NCBI GenBank assembly: GCA_905221605.1
Contig: CAJNDS010001147.1
Coordinates: forward strand, 33,182-97,181
Origin: Symbiodinium natans
Taxonomy: Eukaryota > Sar > Dinophyceae > Suessiales > Symbiodiniaceae
DNA: 64,000 nucleotides
Reading direction: 5' to 3'
A program made the translations under genes and the position numbers. The notes below the pieces were generated by a model. That model saw only the letters and a program-made list of their open reading frames with translations, made no database searches and was not told the DNA's origin. Below, one piece after another: positions 59,301-64,000 of this stretch (position 1 is the first letter of the stretch; each line of letters starts with the position of its first letter).

Positions 59301-60050
59301 ACTAGGGCTCATAGCTTGCGACCTTTCGCTCTCCAATCTGTGAATGATATCCTTCTGAAGCTCAAGAACGCCCATGAGCGACTGCACTTGATCCTGCAAC
59401 CTCTGAAAATCCCCTTGAGCGAAAGTCAACATGTGTTCGCTTTGCTCCTGGGACTTCCTAGCCTCTGCCGCAACTTGCCTCGCCTTTTCAACCTCCCTTT
59501 CAGCTAAAGCCCTTGATTGATCAACCTCCTGCGAAGCCCGCTGCAACACTTCATATGTGTGCCTACGGACCTCTTCTTGAGCAGAGGCTCGGGTAGCTTC
59601 AATTTCGCGGGATGCTTGACTGTAGACTTCTTGAGTTTGTCTACGGGCGAGGTTTACTTCAGCAGCAGCCTGGGCTACTATCACGGGATCTGCTGTCACG
59701 CTTAGGTTTGCTTGATTGAGCTGGAGGTGTTGGTGAATACTCCGATTGTCTTGCAAGTCCTGTCTCACAAAAGTGTTCTCAACATTCTCATGGCGATGAA
59801 GGTGCAGTGTTTGGCTTAAGACTTGAGTGACAGGTTGCATCACGGAATCGCTGGAGGATGATTCGGGTACCGGGGTTGATTCAGGAGGGGATCCCAGAAA
59901 ACTTGAAAGATGCATCGGACTGGGCGTTGCCGCCTCTGTCCCACGTCCCTCCGTACGCATTGCGGGAACCAACCTATCCTCCGGGGAATTTACAACCCCT
60001 GAACCCGATCCGGAGTGCCCTGAACGGGACCTGGCATCAAAGTCCGACAT
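56220..60050 (-). CDS. Gag-protease-integrase N-terminus frame (1276 aa from ATG)
   Basis: The first ATG is at 60050 and overlaps the ORF1 stop as TAATG. Residues about 120-245 form a long Ala/Glu/Gln-rich coiled coil. A Ser/Gly/Pro-rich linker follows, then a Gag-like region at about 455-690. A Lys/Glu-rich charged stretch leads to a CCCH zinc finger (C-x7-C-x5-C-x3-H, about 787-805) in place of the CCHC knuckle usual in Gag. The protease active site is DSGAG with D942 (57225-57227). The C-terminal end has an integrase zinc-binding set (H1205, H1209, C1216, C1219) and the first catalytic Asp of integrase (D1254, 56289-56291). The frame then stops at 56220, 112 bp past the start of the next frame. 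The product would form the virus-like particle core and process the polyprotein. Six GNRA hairpins lie in this frame. Confidence 0.9.
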   Translation of the reverse strand: MSDFDARSRSGHSGSGSGVVNSPEDRLVPAMRTEGRGTEAATPSPMHLSSFLGSPPESTPVPESSSSDSVMQPVTQVLSQTLHLHRHENVENTFVRQDLQDNRSIHQHLQLNQANLSVTADPVIVAQAAAEVNLARRQTQEVYSQASREIEATRASAQEEVRRHTYEVLQRASQEVDQSRALAEREVEKARQVAAEARKSQEQSEHMLTFAQGDFQRLQDQVQSLMGVLELQKDIIHRLESERSQAMSPSNGTGTAPGKHQGTEATSSTNTIPLVKPPMPLGSPEVPRTPGGFAFSTTFDPPKRPPNEGTGGPETKTSCGNLPPVPDIYAISTPRAQIDPGIQGQLDVITAQITSLANVVASISGGSPAGGGNAPPASLKGAGATSRGYLRSSSVAGSDPGSAIAKPPGPPSDSSGSDSSGSGSGKGRKGGNASETSKSSSSSSSSSGSDGAYKKERKLMRTKQYDSLKIAALPKSASEFRGFRNHLYSAVTKLAKGNETPLLAWISKCNDATCASSFDDSGHYPLLDRILGHRMLEHARGTKFSMEFQSLQEKAQKHGKQPKGRLLLWVVFQRFRLEKDRGTALTQHHLLSLTVQGSEVKGLIEFRQRFDFVWEALEPSERPSDNAVRSLLFENLKGHPLMSLHIDRFRNSSSSSSKRTWEWLYGKMVDVVDIAQLEENTASISKALAGGNNRVAANAAPKAQAKEKAKPNNGDKSEQDKAKEKKEREKAKKKEKEKETKEKARAAATVATSEAATPAPAAPAKGKGKGKDKPKSPRTKEEKAKLPCMFFAYDCCTHGNACEYIHDKNNLYKGPKPRGIKASAGAATVAAGVSMASALPTAKGSCVEERQCGNACPSEQESPKRVQGLAGRVKGLGNKLLKSGRNVKLNGSVLPKGSFFARAFTTVMTAMACLDPGGNATGMAGVCTMNQTKPLNMDFLLDSGAGRNLTSKKHLPEETHEMFSKAPEKLQFSTGGGTRTGSQAVRMKGDLSGDNVFYSLKDCPPALSVGIQVNEHKRPWIWFPDQLPFFVNADRVQDVTFFCPESAKIYADRIEENVPVLRESVSCSALPACGRAVKPEAETLMAAPSEPASSSSDLAPRHLRRVAAKESRPEFPTRMPDEASGPKAPTRDKPVESGKADVECLRLKPDSSLPRFGEEDELTACAEPIPGEGDEPLDEEDAEEHPEWTPSLRERLIAASKSLAHQLTHYPKNRYCDICKRAKMTAKVHRSRKDEGPDPDDTPPLHYGHRLRADHIILGQDFNKRLGRRAGLLDCL
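56255..56261 (-). other. Frame-change site inside integrase (AAA AGG C)
   Basis: In the upstream frame the sense strand reads AAC AAA AGG CTC; the downstream frame reads ACA AAA GGC TCG. A +1 slip of tRNA-Lys on AAAA would re-pair perfectly and put AGG, then GGC, in the A site, which is similar in form to the Ty1 site (CUU AGG C). The joined reading gives a continuous integrase. A simple one-base insertion in the A4 run explains it equally well. A programmed site would be oddly placed in mid-domain. Confidence 0.6.
56793..56818 (-). other. GNRA hairpin 8 (GAAA loop)
   Basis: Core AGCG-GAAA-CGCT: the loop differs from the others but is still GNRA. The outer helix AGCCA/TGGCT is perfect, with one bulged A on each side of an intervening G-C pair. 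Confidence 0.7.
57482..57502 (-). other. GNRA hairpin 9 (in gag)
   Basis: Core TGCG-GCAA-CGCA (outer pair of the inner stem is T-A), a bulged A on the 5' side, and a perfect outer helix GGCA/TGCC. It is read as GGC AAC GCA (Gly-Asn-Ala). Confidence 0.8.
57773..57795 (-). other. GNRA hairpin 10 (in gag)
   Basis: Core GGCG-GCAA-CGCC, a bulged A, and an outer helix GAGCG/TGCTC (one G-T wobble). It is read as Ala-Ala-Thr. Confidence 0.8.
58751..58764 (-). other. GNRA hairpin 11 (in gag)
   Basis: A 5-bp stem AGGCG/CGCCT around GCAA. I see no good outer helix. It is read as Gly-Gly-Asn-Ala. Confidence 0.55.
58922..58949 (-). other. GNRA hairpin 12 (in gag)
   Basis: Core GGCG-GCAA-CGCC, a bulged C on the 5' side, a GG/CC pair, a small internal loop, then CCGG/CCGG. 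Confidence 0.7.
59917..59941 (-). other. GNRA hairpin 13 (near the gag start)
   Basis: Core GGCG-GCAA-CGCC, a bulged A, a G-C pair, an A-A mismatch, then GGAC/GTCC. It lies about 110 nt inside gag, where many retroviral packaging signals are found. Confidence 0.75.
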
Positions 60051-60052
60051 TA
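60048..60052 (-). promoter_or_regulatory. TAATG stop-start overlap of ORF1 and gag
   Basis: The ORF1 stop codon TAA (60052-60050) shares its last A with the gag ATG (60050-60048). This pentanucleotide is known to support termination-reinitiation in some RNA viruses and non-LTR retrotransposons. Here it would couple gag translation to ORF1. Confidence 0.7.
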
Positions 60053-61180
60053 GCACTGCCAAAGTCTAGACCTTTCTTCGCGCAAGAACCTGATCAGTGA
60101 TCCTTTGGCGTCCTCAAGAACTTGCACCTCTTCGATGCCCTCAGAACACCCAGGCTTGTTGCGCAACTTGATGTGCAAAGGAATTCCAGCCCACTGCTCC
60201 CAAACCTCCTCGCAGATGCCCTGATCGTCGTCAGCTAAGAGTGTTTGGTTGGGGGCGTCGAACGCCTTCAATACTGCAGCTTTACCGTTCCAGCCGCGTT
60301 TGGACGGAGTAATGATGACCGAATCCAGGAGGCCACTGAGCTCTGGCGTCGCGTACAAGGTATCCAAGAGCTCCTGCCTTCTTTCAGGCTTCACCAAGAA
60401 ACTCAGCAGATGCAACTGAAGCCCTCTAGGCTTGTTAGCCCTCAGGTCCTGGAGCAATGCAATGTTGGCGGACGGAATCCTCCCCAAGTGTTCAGTTGTG
60501 CCCTCGCGTGCCCTCGACAATGTCTGATAATTGTCGATGAACAAAAACCGATCCACAGATGAGTCCTTCCGCAACACTGCCTGCGTTTGCCAACGACCGC
60601 TGTCCCAAATGAGAATCTCCACGCCATCGGGGAGCCAAATGTTGACTGGCCTCAAGTCCGCAGTTCGCGGCTTTGGCCTTGCCTTTGGGGGCGGTGTTAT
60701 GCCCCTCCGGGGACTTCGCTCCCGTGCACCAGCAGCTGAGGAAGACGATGCGACAACCCTGATCTCTAGATCGCTAGACCCCTCGTCCTCCGGCTCGTTG
60801 ATTCCCTCTTCTATTGGAGTGCCTGGCTCCAGCAGATCAGGATTACCGATAGCGCTTTCGATGTCCTTCCCAAGGCGATCTGCCGCGCGCAGAACTTGTT
60901 CCAGTGGGACGCCCCCGTCTATAATGGACTGAAGGCCACGACAAATGCGCTTCTTCTTGGTTTTACCTGCAGAGCCACCTTTGTTCACGGATACCCTGTC
61001 CCAAAGCTCGCGAGCAAAGTCTGCTTCAGGAGGGTATGGCCACCTGGCCCCTGCAATACCTTCAGCCGTTCTTGAAGGAAGAGTTTGATTGGGAGCTAAG
61101 CCGCAGGCGAACCTACGGCTGATAACCAGATAAAACTGGCAGAGCAAAGAGGTTATGGCGTGCACTAAAGCAACGCACAA
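60050..61180 (-). CDS. ORF1: methionine-free HAD-like protein (up to 376 aa)
   Basis: Open from a TTG codon at 61180, inside the 5' LTR, to the TAA at 60050-60052; an in-frame TAA lies just upstream (61186-61184). There is no ATG anywhere in the frame, so the start must be non-AUG or come from splicing; the listed start is only the limit of the open frame. Residues about 45-120 are a charged helical region and about 140-178 a Ser- then Pro/Arg/Lys-rich linker. Residues about 180-366 have the four-motif pattern of HAD-family hydrolases: FLFIDNYQTL (D216, but Tyr at the usual second Asp), LHLLSF (S260), NGKAAVL (K300) and LLADDD (D317-D319). If HAD-like, loss of the second Asp argues for altered or lost phosphatase activity. 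Such a protein ahead of gag is not a standard part of copia elements. It has no GNRA hairpin. Confidence 0.6.
   Translation of the reverse strand: MCVALVHAITSLLCQFYLVISRRFACGLAPNQTLPSRTAEGIAGARWPYPPEADFARELWDRVSVNKGGSAGKTKKKRICRGLQSIIDGGVPLEQVLRAADRLGKDIESAIGNPDLLEPGTPIEEGINEPEDEGSSDLEIRVVASSSSAAGARERSPRRGITPPPKARPKPRTADLRPVNIWLPDGVEILIWDSGRWQTQAVLRKDSSVDRFLFIDNYQTLSRAREGTTEHLGRIPSANIALLQDLRANKPRGLQLHLLSFLVKPERRQELLDTLYATPELSGLLDSVIITPSKRGWNGKAAVLKAFDAPNQTLLADDDQGICEEVWEQWAGIPLHIKLRNKPGCSEGIEEVQVLEDAKGSLIRFLREERSRLWQC
61099..61120 (-). other. Stable stem-loop next to the primer-binding site
   Basis: Sense-strand arms AGCCGTAGG and CCTGCGGCT (one G-T wobble, 9 bp) around a TTCG loop. It begins within the last bases of the primer-binding region. 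Confidence 0.6.
61117..61128 (-). other. Primer-binding site
   Basis: Sense strand TGGTTATCAGCC directly follows the 5' LTR. TGG pairs with the CCA tail of a tRNA. The word resembles the Met-tRNA site of many copia elements (TGGTATCAGA) with one extra T, so the primer tRNA is not certain. Confidence 0.7.
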
Positions 61181-61186
61181 CTTTTA

Positions 61187-61201
61187 CTTGAGCCAAAATG
61201 G
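61187..61201 (-). promoter_or_regulatory. Spliced-leader relict in the 5' LTR
   Basis: Exact 15-nt match to the 3' part of the dinoflagellate spliced leader (sense CCATTTTGGCTCAAG). It ends in AG and is followed by TAAAAG. The full leader would continue CCGTAG upstream; here the upstream bases are TTATCAA. This is the form left when the AG inside an old leader was used again as a trans-splice acceptor, or when an RNA with a leader was copied back into the genome. Confidence 0.85.
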
Positions 61202-61329
61202 TTGATAAGTTCGGATGCTAATTTTAGCATGCCGTGTGAAACATCCTCTGCGTGTGCACTCCTGGCGTGTTGCTAAGAGAGCGTTGGAATGTCTAGGGCT
61301 ACAGTATGCCTACTGCCGACTGCCTACTG

Positions 61330-61350
61330 CCAGAGCGTTGCCGCTACTGG
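61330..61350 (-). other. GNRA hairpin 14 (5' LTR)
   Basis: Identical to hairpin 1 in the 3' LTR: core AGCG-GCAA-CGCT, bulged T, outer helix CCAG/CTGG. Confidence 0.75.
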
Positions 61351-61394
61351 CACTTGCATCTTCAACAGGCCCTGATGCCCCTATAATTCCTTCT

Positions 61395-61400
61395 CTAAAA
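61395..61400. other. Target-site duplication, right copy
   Basis: CTAAAA, matching 51853-51858, followed at once by an ACCCTAAACCC array. Confidence 0.75.
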
Positions 61401-62645
61401 ACCCTAAACCCTAAACCCTAAACCCTAAACCCTAAACCCTAAACCCTAAACCCTAAACCCTAAACCCTAAACCCTGAAAGCCCAAGGGCCTTTCCAAGTA
61501 GCAGCCCGCGTTGGCTTCCGTGGCATCTTTGCCTGCGCAGAGCCTTGGGGGGCCAATGTCCCAGAGAACTTGACTTGGAGGTTCATGGGTAGTTACATGC
61601 GAGTTTCTAGTAGGGTAACTAGAATTCTAACATGGCTAGAACCTTATTTAGCTTGGTAGCCCAGCAACCATATTATAATAAGGGCACCCTTTTTTGGGCT
61701 GGCTACTTTTTGTAAGGGAACCTTGAACCCAAAAAAGGGAAAAGGGTACCACAGGGCTACAAAGTTAGGGTGCTCCTAACCCTCCCTAAACCCTAAACCC
61801 TAAACCCTAAACCCTAATCTCTAAACCCTAAACCCTAAACCCTAAACCCTAAACCCTAAACCCTAAACCCTAAACCCTACCCCAATGAAGCTCCAAGCAC
61901 TTCCAGGTTCAGGTCGCAACCTCCGAGGCCCCCCACCCTGAATCCCTCACCTAGGGTTTAGGGTTTAGGGTTTAGGGTTTAGGGTTTAGGGTTTAGGGTT
62001 TAGGGTTTTGGGTTTAGGGTTTAGGGTTTAGGGTTTAGGGTTTAGGGAACCCCTGAAGGCCAACAACAGAACTGCGGAAATTCAAAGCCCCCCCCCAAAA
62101 AAAAAAGAAGGTACCCTAGAAACCCATATAAAACCGGGTTTAGGGTTTAGGGTTTAGGGTTTAGGGTTTAGGGTTTAGGGTTTAGGGTTTAGGGTTTAGG
62201 GTTTAGGGTTTAGGGTTTAGGGTTTAGGGTCCTGCCTGCGAAACTACCCCCAAACTCCTAAAAGCACCTAGGCCCGCAAAGATTCATTGAATCAAGCCCC
62301 TCAAAACAAATCCTTCCAAACTCCTTCCCTTAAACAAAACGCATGCGCCCTCATGTAAACCCTAAACTCGAGGAATCTTCCAACATACCCCAAACCCATA
62401 CCCCTTACCCTACAACAGGAGAATATCAAGAAGGCTTTCCTGACACCCCTTGATGTCTGTTAGGGGGTATGCCCAAGGGATACGTTAGACATTTCATAGA
62501 GCAACCCTGAAAACCCTAAACCCCTAAAGCCCTAAACCCCTAAACCCTGACCCCTAAACCCCTAAACCCTAAACCCTAAACCCTAACCCCTAAACCCTAA
62601 ACCCTAAACCCTAAACCTTAAACCCTAAACCCTAAAGGGCGGGGC
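61401..62645. repeat. Telomere-like repeat mosaic right of the retrotransposon
   Basis: CCCTAAA is at about 61402-61475 and 61790-61878, TTTAGGG at 61953-62047 and 62138-62230, and CCCTAAA with extra C at about 62515-62635. The unique pieces between them have no gene. A local repeat of GGGTACC/GGGTATA-type words lies near 61680-61760. Confidence 0.8.
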
Positions 62646-63596
62646 GCTGCGCCGAGACGTGGGCGTCTCCTGGAAGCCGAGGTCGCCTGGGGGGCTGAGA
62701 TCCCCACATGCTTTTCTTTTGGGGTTTCGGGTTTCGGGTTTCGGGTTTCGGGTTTCAGGTTTCGGGCTTAGGGAGAGTTGGGGGGCGTATGGGGGTTTAT
62801 GGTTTTGGGCCAGGGTGCTGTTCGGGGGGTGAAGTTTTTGGACGCGTTGGGTTTTTTTTGCTTTTTTTGGGGGGCGGGGGGGGGGGGGGGGGGTGATTTA
62901 GGGTGGAAGGCAAACTGGAATCGCACCTTTTTTCAAGCCTTTTCCGGTCGTTCATTGTGGGATCTCCTACAGTCTTCTCACCCCCTGCTCCCAAGTGAAG
63001 TTGCCTCCCTCCTCCTCCAATCCGGCTGGCTCTATCTCCGCAAAGATCTTAAAATTGGATCTCGATGGTAAGGACGGGCCATGTCGACCTTTCCCTTCAT
63101 CCAGTACTGGACTATATGCGTCCTCCTCTTCGTCCGTTCCAGTGGGATTTCTCTAGACCTGAAGAAGACGCTGCTCAACCCCTAGTCGTTGCCAGCTCTG
63201 CAACCGCCAGCTCCCATTGTCATTCGGCCAACCCTCTTCCTGATACCCCGCCAAGGCATCTTAAGTATTCCCTTAGTATTCCCTTATGGTCCCTTTAAAT
63301 TTATCAATATACCACAATAACCCCACCCAAAACCCTATGCTAACCATTAGGGCCCCTACAGCACCCAAATCTTGGGGGTGGGTGGCTCATATGCGGATAG
63401 GAACAAGCTCCGAGGGTTGGGCCCTGAACATCTGGCAGCTTCCCTACAAGTAAGGGTTCCTTTTTCTGGGGGTGCCCGCTATCATATCGTAGAGCTAGGG
63501 CTTAGGGCCTAGAGCTTAGGGCTTAGGAGGGCCTAGGGCTTAGGAGGGTTTGGGGCTTTAGGAGGGCTTGGGGCTTAGGGCCTAGGGCATGGGGTT
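62646..63596. other. Unique sequence with G-run and an inverted dispersed-family copy
   Basis: A TTTCGGG variant block (62722-62765) is followed by a G-run at 62869-62893. Unique, pyrimidine-rich sequence follows to about 63250. At 63255-63305 the complement of the TCATTATAGTA family appears (TTCCCTTATGGTCCCTTTAAA). Frames of 77-97 codons around 62778-63298 show no recognisable motif. A GGGCTTAG/GGGCCTAG variant block lies at about 63495-63590. Confidence 0.55.
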
Positions 63597-64000
63597 TGGG
63601 TTTAGGTTTAGGTTTAGGGTTTAGGGTTTAGGGTTTAGGGTTTAGGGTTTAGGGTTTAGGGTTTAGGGTTTAGGGTTTAGGGCTAAGGGTTTAGGGGAAT
63701 GCTTCAGCAGCTATCACCCTCATATACTCTCGGGGCAAGTCAAGGATGCTCGACTAGGCTGTTTAAACAATAAGCCCTAAACCCTAAACCCTAAACCCTA
63801 AACTCTATACACCAAACCCTGGTCCTTCTCAGGCCCTCTGACACATCTTCATAACTTAGACGCTCTTCAGCTGAGATCCGAGAAGTAATGCGCATGTATG
63901 TGCATCCTGACATCCCAAGGCCTTCTAAAGGGTTTAGGGTTTAGGGTTTAGGGGTTTTGGGGTTTAGGGGTTAGGGTTTAGGGTTTAGGGTTTAGGGTTT
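63597..64000. repeat. Telomere-like arrays to the window end
   Basis: TTTAGGG is at 63614-63682, CCCTAAA at about 63773-63802, and TTTAGGG at about 63930-64000, cut by the window edge. Nothing shows that this is a chromosome end. Confidence 0.85.

Larger units (their letters stand above)
61129..61394 (-). repeat. 5' LTR
   Basis: 266 bp, identical to the 3' LTR. If transcripts begin at or are trans-spliced to the leader relict (61187-61201), about 193 bp lie upstream (U3) and about 73 bp downstream. ORF1 stays open through the LTR end and across the primer-binding site. Confidence 0.93.
51859..61395 (-). mobile_element. Full-length Ty1/copia-type LTR retrotransposon (~9.5 kb)
   Basis: The domain order is Gag, protease, integrase, reverse transcriptase, RNase H, which is the order of the copia (Pseudoviridae-like) superfamily. 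Both LTRs, a primer-binding site, a polypurine tract and a short target duplication are present. The LTRs are identical over the whole shared 268 bp, so insertion was recent. Extra features beyond the family standard are a HAD-like ORF1 with no AUG, a methyltransferase-like domain between integrase and reverse transcriptase, a spliced-leader relict in each LTR, and 14 copies of a GNRA hairpin. The only obvious damage is one frame change inside integrase, which may be a mutation, a sequencing error or a recoding site. The element sits at the edge of a CCCTAAA array. Confidence 0.95.

Noticed and set aside
63930-64000. Terminal TTTAGGG array as a chromosome end
   Set aside because: Identical arrays occur throughout the window and the sequence is simply cut here; length and orientation prove nothing.

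Overview
The window looks like dinoflagellate nuclear DNA. Three things point that way. Both LTRs of a retrotransposon carry a 15-nt exact match to the 3' part of the dinoflagellate trans-spliced leader (CCATTTTGGCTCAAG). There is a nuclear copy of an alveolate-type mitochondrial cytochrome b gene. Almost no conventional genes are present across 64 kb, and the DNA is saturated with interstitial plant-type telomere repeats (TTTAGGG/CCCTAAA). I cannot name the species.

Layout. From 1 to about 51.4 kb the DNA is a gene-poor mosaic. Islands of 0.2-1 kb of unique or mixed sequence are separated by TTTAGGG or CCCTAAA arrays in either orientation, by drifted variant arrays, and by other simple repeats (GA, ATGT, GGT, TTTGGGGG, G runs). 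Scattered in it are short fold-back elements, at least two diverged dispersed repeat families, an AT-rich inverted repeat near 40.6 kb, and AT-rich islands. Candidate gene fragments lie at 200-634, 12.3-15.0 kb and 42.8-43.2 kb. A ~3.1 kb segment is present twice (27.6-30.7 and 33.4-36.5 kb), the first copy running into a 100-N assembly gap. A GGGTTGCCCCCGCCA minisatellite (46.6-48.1 kb) is interrupted by the cytochrome b insertion. From 61.4 to 64 kb the telomere-repeat mosaic resumes.

The main genetic unit is an apparently full-length, recent Ty1/copia-type LTR retrotransposon at 51859-61395, read on the minus strand. It has identical ~266-bp LTRs, a 5-6 bp target duplication, a primer-binding site beginning TGG, a polypurine tract, and three long frames. 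ORF1 (376 codons) has no methionine codon and looks HAD-like. Its stop codon overlaps the gag start codon as TAATG. The second frame carries a coiled coil, Gag, a CCCH zinc finger, an aspartic protease and the integrase N-terminus. After a one-base frame change inside integrase, the third frame carries the rest of integrase, a methyltransferase-like domain, reverse transcriptase (YVDD) and RNase H.

Two features of this element look undescribed to me. First, a small RNA hairpin, a 4-bp stem capped by a GNRA tetraloop (core GCGGCAACGC), occurs at 14 places in the LTRs, the 3' UTR and all through gag-pol. It sits in all three reading-frame phases, shows compensatory base-pair changes, and often has a bulged 5' nucleotide above a second helix. 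It resembles a dispersed packaging or protein-binding signal. Second, the ~1.14 kb between the leader relict and the gag start codon contains one ATG in all three sense frames, against about 20 on the opposite strand. This suggests selection for an AUG-free leader that nevertheless encodes a protein.
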